From the NCBI GenBank assembly GCA_023525715.1, contig CM042009.1:128518145-128582144 (forward strand): a DNA stretch of 64,000 nt, read 5' to 3'. The position numbers and the translations under genes are program-made. The notes under the pieces are model-generated. The model did not search any database, was not told where the DNA came from, and saw only the letters and a program-made list of their open reading frames with translations. This DNA is from Cichorium intybus. Lineage: Eukaryota; Streptophyta; Magnoliopsida; Asterales; Asteraceae. Below are positions 58,563-64,000 of this stretch, piece after piece; the first letter of the stretch is position 1; each line of letters begins with the position of its first letter.

Positions 58563-61500
58563 TTACAATAATAAAAGCAAATAAACATGAGTGGGTCCAA
58601 CCTTAAAAACTATTTATGTGCCAACATAAATTGTTTGGTCCAAAAACCAAGAAACGGGATTCAAATCTCCAACGTTTCAGTTGAGCTTCAAAACAATACA
58701 AAAAGGGGGTTTAAACCGCAGCCTTTGCACCGTCGAGGAGGGCTACCGCCACCGTAATGAAGCATAGTCACAACTTAAGTTGATTTGCTCACTATAGGAT
58801 CTGTCTAAAATCATAGTTATACGATGTAAGTTTTATAAATGTATGAATTTTTAATTTCGAAATTCCAGAAAAATTTATTGTTGGTGAATCGTTAAGGTTA
58901 TAAGAGATCTATCATTTAGTGTAAAATTTCCTGAAACAACCACTTTTAGATGACTACGATGTTGATTTAATCCTTAAGATTCTAAAAGGCTTTAACATGA
59001 TGCTGAGAACCTATTCATCTTCAAACAAACGACCGATTATCAAAGTTTTCCGAATCCAAGTATGGGTGTGTGCAAATGCCTCTTGGAAGTGCAACTTTTC
59101 AACCTTCAAACATTTAACTTGCATATATTTTAGTATTAATAATCCTACCGTATAATAATCCTACCGTATAAGATGACAGGCGTTCAATCCTCGTAAAAGA
59201 TCGTATATTACATTATCATGCGTAAGTGTCTTTTCGACTTCAAATACTCAAATTCATGGTATACATTGTGTTGTATTTGTTGTTTTCTAAAATGTTGGAA
59301 TAGCTAATGGTCTATCATTTGGGCCTATATAAAAGAATCTTTTGGGCTGAGATTGTAATGGACCATCATTTGACAGTTGGGTCTTTTATTCGATATGAGT
59401 TTGCTTGACCATGGTTTTTCTTGGTAGATATAGCTGGATTTTGATGAGAATATCAAATATAGTAATAATTTTAAAAACAACTAACAATGAATGAATGATA
59501 AAAGATAAAAGGACTATTATATAAATGTTGAAATTTTTATAAATAATATGAACTTGCATCTCATAAGCAGAAGATGATAATGTGTGTTTTTTTTTTTTTT
59601 TTTTTTTGTTAGATAATGTGAATTTAAGGTTATCCAATATGATTTTCATGCCACTTAATGTAAATTCATGTTATATAATATGAAATTCACATAACCATCT
59701 CGTAGGTAACACGAAATCCACAACTTATAACACACATTTCAAGTTTGGTTCATATTATGTAATACAATAACGATCTTACATTCAGTGCTAATTGAATTTC
59801 ACATTATATATGTGCATGTAAGAATTTATCATGGTGTTTATGTTTCAACATGTGATGATTTCATATTAAGAGCAAATGACAAGAAAACTATCATAGTTTA
59901 ACCACTTTCGCAAAGAAGCCATGATAGTTTTATGCATAAAAGCTATTTTTGTTTCAATTGTTTTAAAAACATCAAATTTACAATTTTTTCTGCGATTTTA
60001 TCAGTGTTTAGGTGGCGTTTATTATGTTAGAATGATTTTATTTTGCTAAAATACCAGCATAGTTTGGCAACTTTTACCAAAAAACTATTTTCTCTTTTTT
60101 GCTAATTTATAAAAATCACATTATCTAGAACATAAATCAAATTCTAGTGAAAACGCATTTAAAGTTAATTACTTTTTTCTATTTCAACATGTAATCTAAT
60201 ATAATAGGCATACAAATATATTTTAAAGGCCAAAAATTGTTGGAAATATAATTGTTTGATGACGAGTTTTTAAGAATTTTTAGTCTTTAACTTTTAAGAA
60301 AAAAACTCGAATAAAGAAAAATTTTCGTTCAAGTATTTTTATTTTAAACAAAAAAACTTATAATCCAAAGCTTACTTAAAGTAGTTTTTAGAAACTTTCA
60401 ATTTTTAATTTTTATGCAATTTTACACATTTAAAAGCCAACAACTATTTTTGTTGAATATTTCTATACAGATAAAAGTTATAGTTTCCAGCTATCAAATA
60501 CCAGCTAGTTTGCCAAACACGTCCTATCATAAAGAGTCATTCCTATTACCTTTATTACTCATCTACCAAAAAGAATGTATATACACAACCCTTGATATCA
60601 TCCTCGATGCTTAGACATATTTTTAGACCAATAAGTACATAATACAATTAGTTTTAGTCGCCAAATGATCATCCTCATGAAATCAGAGTTTATTTAAACC
60701 TAAAATTCTAGAATAGTTTCCTCGTCAACAAGTTTTTTTGATCGGTCTTTCATAATGCAAAATTTGGAAACAAATACCTATCTATAGTAACTCTAGATGG
60801 GCAAACAATCATTTTAGGGGTCAAAACAGCTATACTAAGGCTGAAGGGTGTGTAAGAATTTTGCCGGAAACATCCTACGTGGATGGGTGTTGTCTGAGGC
60901 AAACACCGCTCCCCTCTTGGAAACGTTTTCAGAAACAAAGTTGGGAACAAACCTTTACCGATTATCTCTCCTCTTTCTTACTCTATTTCTCTCACACACA
61001 CACACACACACACTCACTCACTCTCTCTCTCTCTCTCTATTTCTCCCTCTCTCTCTATTAAACACAAAAACGTTTCTAACACCACCGCATGTTAAAAAAC
61101 ACATTTTGGAAATGTTTCTGAAATCTTATGTGGCGCCTATGTGACATGTTTGCCTACAAGATTTGGGAGGCACCACACTGTTTAGTCTAAAGGCTATATG
61201 ATCGTTTTTCAAAAAATGTGGTTTCCCAAGCCCAATGGACATATCTGATTGTGCAGATAAAAAGAATTGCGATAAAAATCCATGGTAAATACCTTACTGC
61301 AATTTTTGGTAGATCCAATTCGTATCTGCTGAATCGGATATGCATAGACCAAATTTTGAAATATCTGATAAAGTTTTGGACATCGATTGGAGATTACCGA
61401 AACAATGAATTGAATGGACTTCTTGAGAATAAATTAAGAGATATTTATATCTATAATATTATAAAGTACAAGGGTGTTCAAGTCATAGAGACGTATCGTT

Positions 61501-61725
61501 TAACTATTACAATCCTCTCTCACATATACATATAACATATTCAAGAAAGAAAATAATGACTTCTCTCTAGAGTTCCCTAGGGTGTATAGTTTTTTGGTCT
61601 TAATTTTCTTTTGCCTATAGGAGCCTGAATGGCCTTGTTTTCTATTGAAGAAAATGAAAATATAATCCATAAAAACAAAAACCAAATGTTTATACTAAAA
61701 TGCACAACCATAGGAAGAAATGTTT
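58563..61725. other. Intergenic, no gene recognised
   Basis: AT-rich spacer with a poly-T run at about 59586-59607, a (CA)n tract at about 60992-61012 and a (CT)n tract at about 61017-61040. No exon series, terminal repeats or RNA genes were recognised. Confidence 0.45.
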
Positions 61726-62211
61726 CTAAAAACATAATAAAAGCAAGAATGCTAACATAGTAGAAGTCAACTGGGGAAGAGCGCCGCAGTTACAACTACT
61801 GTTGTTCCGACCATGGTTGGTTCGGGTATTCCTGTGGGCACCCCCTGTATACACAGGGATCACAAGAGCTCCTAGACCTGCGCCACCTCCCTTTGAACCA
61901 CTACCATGAGTGCCACCGCCACCATGTGCATGACCACCGCCACCACCATGACCACCACCTCCTCCTCCACGTCTATTAACAGAGTTCACTCCACCTGATG
62001 ATCAATCATAAAGATGCATACCAAATATTGTACCTTATCAGATGTAGTTTTTTGAATATTTGTAACGAAGTTGATAACAAAAGGAAAGGGCTAACAATGT
62101 TCCAGTACCATGGACACTTTTTGAAGGATTTGAGGATGCATGAAGGTGAAGACATACCAAAATTAACGTTAATAATGCCATCGTAGTCGTCCTCATTTTC
62201 TTCTTTTTCAT
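61726..62211 (-). CDS. Small secreted glycine-rich protein
   Basis: Two minus-strand exons: 62118-62211 (or to 62109 with an alternative donor) and 61726-61994; about 120 residues. A basic start (MKKKKMRTTT) and hydrophobic core (MALLTLILVCLHLHASS) form a signal peptide. The mature part opens with Gly- and His-rich repeats (GGGGGGHGGGGGHAHGGGG), continues with SGSKGGGAGLGALVIPVYTG, then a Cys-x-Cys (NCNCG-like) region and a hydrophobic end (LTSTMLAFLLLLCF) that could be a membrane or GPI-attachment tail. This is the layout of small plant cell-wall glycine-rich proteins. Phase closes with either donor, but the junction is inferred. I do not recognise a named family. Confidence 0.55.
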
Positions 62212-62799
62212 ATGTTTGTGTTCGAACCTTTTTTGTGACATAATATGTGGTTTTAGACCAACTTTTTGAAGCTTTGGGACGTGTATTATGGCTTGGCACA
62301 TAAGCAAAGAATATATTCTTTCTTTTCAGCTTTAATTTTCTCTTGGGTAACTTTTATTTATTAATTTATAGTGCTCAAAGCGAGTTCGGTGTCAAATATT
62401 TTAATTTCTTTTTCACTTTGGTAAATCCTTTCCAATATCCGAGTTAAACATTGATATTATTGATTTTAATATATTTTATATTTGTTATATAAATGACGTT
62501 TTCAAGTTTTATATGAGTTAACACGTGTTACCATCAATTTTGATGATTAACAATCATCAAATATATATGGTTTTCAAAAGTAAACTTAGATAAAACTGGA
62601 AGTTGATATTTCACGATTAGCATGGGCCCCTCTTTACATGCAACTTTAGAGATTACATTTATTTTTTTCTTTAGTCGCACTTAACGGCTTATTCTTCATG
62701 GTGGAGTAATGTTTCAAATGCAAATAATGGGTACACTTGCAAGGGCTTTTTTTTTTTTTTTTTTGCCGGAGGTCATGTACATACATGGAGGTAGTTTTT
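62212..62799. other. Upstream region of the glycine-rich gene
   Basis: The probable promoter and leader lie in the first few hundred bases. A poly-T run lies at 62749-62764. No other gene seen. Confidence 0.4.
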
Positions 62800-63027
62800 C
62801 ACTACTACAATACTGGATAATACCGACGACGATTTTGGTCATTATTCGGTAGGTATATCGGTTTACCGACCGTTTTCTGACGGAACTGGAAAGGAGGAAA
62901 AAGGCTGGTGGGTAAATTTTACCGACCGATTACTGACAGCTTTCTGACGAATTACCGACCATACTATTCCGTCGGTAACCACCTACGGACTACCGACCAC
63001 TTCGTTTGACCAGTCGTTTTTCTTTAG

Positions 63028-63182
63028 TGACCAAATACCGACCACCCATTTACCTACCAAATACCGACCACCAGTTTACCTACAAAATACCGACCACCCA
63101 TTTACCTATTTACCTACCAAATACCGACCACCAATTTACCTACAAAATACCGACCACCCGTTTACCTACCAAATACCGACCA
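63028..63182. repeat. Minisatellite 'aaataccgaccacccatttacctacc'
   Basis: Five to six imperfect units of about 26-38 bases (aaataccgaccaccnntttacctac(c/a)) at the subterminal region of the CACTA element. Spacers are too short and too variable for a CRISPR-like reading; this is an expansion of the transposase-binding type motif taccgacc. Confidence 0.8.
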
Positions 63183-63404
63183 TATAAATATGACAAAATT
63201 TCCGTCACAAATCTGTTGGTAATATTATTAAATAAAAATAAAAAAAAAATATTTTTTTCCGTAAATGCAGCAAAAAAACCAATAAGCATATAACATTCAT
63301 GTTCGAACGAAAGGTAAATCGATAGTTGTTTAATACACTAAAATTGTTCAAATAAAAATTACAATTGTTTTTCAATACAAAACTAAGAATTTGGATGACT
63401 TTAC

Positions 63405-63528
63405 ATAAATGTTGCAATTGCTTCTTGCATTTCTTTTTTTTCCTTATTTCCATTTCCGCCCTCAAATTCGCTTCTCTTTTTTCCATTTCCGCTTCCAAGT
63501 TTTGCACTTTTTCACGCGGAGTTTGTAC
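63405..63528 (-). pseudogene. CACTA-associated coiled-coil (TNP1-like) exon fragment
   Basis: After an acceptor AG at 63529-63530, the minus strand reads VQTPREKVQNLEAEMEKREA followed by NLRAEMEIRKKKK. This is a heptad-rich helix as in the C-terminus of plant En/Spm-type (Ptta) proteins. In the A-run at about 63433-63441 the frame changes: the expected ending EMQEAIATFM plus stop is in another frame. One base gained or lost there would explain it. The remaining exons should lie beyond 63530 on this strand, towards or past the edge. Confidence 0.5.
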
Positions 63529-64000
63529 CTAACATTGGCAAGTCGAACATATATAGTTAGTATTTAATAGAATGGCCCAAAATAATTTATAACAAGACTG
63601 ACACATTGCCGCTTATTACTCTGGTAACATAAGAGCTTTTGTAAGAAACATGTACATCATAAACACAAATTCAATACAAAGGCTATTTATTATGGATTTC
63701 TTAAGTTCGAGACTGTCAAATAGAAACATTTATAACAAGACTGACACATTGCTGCTTATTACTTATCATAAGAAACAATGATTTAAAGATACAAATCCGT
63801 GAAAGACAACTGGATGCTTAGATTCATAACCTTGTATGAAGACAATGATCGAGTAAACGATGTAATAGTTAGTGTAGTCAAATATGATGGTTTGACCATT
63901 GACAACTATATTTAATTACCTCATGAAAGCTTCATATGAAAAGATATGAAAAGACCTACAATATAATAAGAGATAAGCATAACTTAACGACCAATTAACC

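Larger units (their letters stand above)
62800..64000. mobile_element. Left end of a CACTA (En/Spm) transposon, truncated by the window edge
   Basis: CACTACTACAA at 62800-62810 is the classic CACTA terminus. It is followed by crowded subterminal motifs: 'taccgacgacg' and 'taccgaccgttttctgacgg', with inverted relatives 'ccgtcggtaac' and 'cggtaggtat' (62820-63000). A minisatellite built from the same motif comes next. A coiled-coil exon like that of CACTA-encoded proteins lies on the minus strand at about 63405-63528. The other end is beyond 64000. Confidence 0.72.

Noticed and set aside
62006..62299. Alternative minus frame (EKEENEDDYDG type) over the glycine-rich gene's first exon
   Set aside because: The overlapping frame encodes a textbook signal peptide and joins in phase with exon 2, so it is preferred.
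63028..63182. CRISPR-like regular repeats
   Set aside because: Units are imperfect, contiguous and lie in a plant CACTA element; no spacers of uniform length, so a minisatellite.

Overview
This window is nuclear DNA from a flowering plant, most likely a eudicot. It shows small exons with canonical GT/AG introns, AT-rich spacers, plant-specific gene families and plant lineages of LTR retrotransposons. The style of the genes and repeats makes me suspect Asteraceae (lettuce/chicory-like), but that is inference from memory. About 19 kb at the left is gene-bearing; most of the remainder is transposon-derived.

1-19 kb holds four host genes. They are a penta-EF-hand calcium-binding protein (837-2134, minus, 5 exons, 250 aa), a divergent SEC23 COPII coat protein (4522-8936, minus, 13 exons, 736 aa), a small mitochondrial IF1-like/complex I-associated protein (11517-13262, plus, 3 coding exons, 115 aa) and a CRIB-RhoGAP (RopGAP, 17431-18909, minus, 4 exons, 397 aa). 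I derived the exon junctions by hand and the reading phase closes exactly in all four. From memory, all four have counterparts close together on Arabidopsis chromosome 2 (AT2G27440-AT2G27730), so this looks like a conserved syntenic block. Introns and spacers carry MITE-like inverted repeats, a small Helitron (3434-3899) and a MULE that has captured the last exon of a WRKY gene (14110-16015).

19-36.7 kb is repeat territory. A minus-oriented solo-LTR-like block (21016-34013) is split by a complete but non-autonomous Athila/Tat-type Gypsy element (25678-33911, TSD aaact, tRNA-Asp-type primer site, gag and protease present, reverse transcriptase and integrase absent).

36.7-52.8 kb is a nested pair. 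A Copia-type non-autonomous element (36731-52799, TSD gaact, minus) contains an intact Tekay-like chromovirus (36940-46110, TSD caggg, one 1509-codon gag-pol reading frame, two 2245-bp LTRs that look identical). The Copia-type interior is mostly non-coding and unusually rich in short hairpins. Four of these share a conserved core inside arms that differ in sequence yet stay complementary; this is the most unusual signal in the window.

52.8-64 kb holds a Copia gag remnant, a 3.7-kb Helitron that has captured introns and exons of a CBS/PB1-domain gene (54850-58562) and itself carries a Stowaway-like MITE, a small secreted glycine-rich protein gene (61726-62211), and the left end of a CACTA transposon running off the right edge (from 62800).
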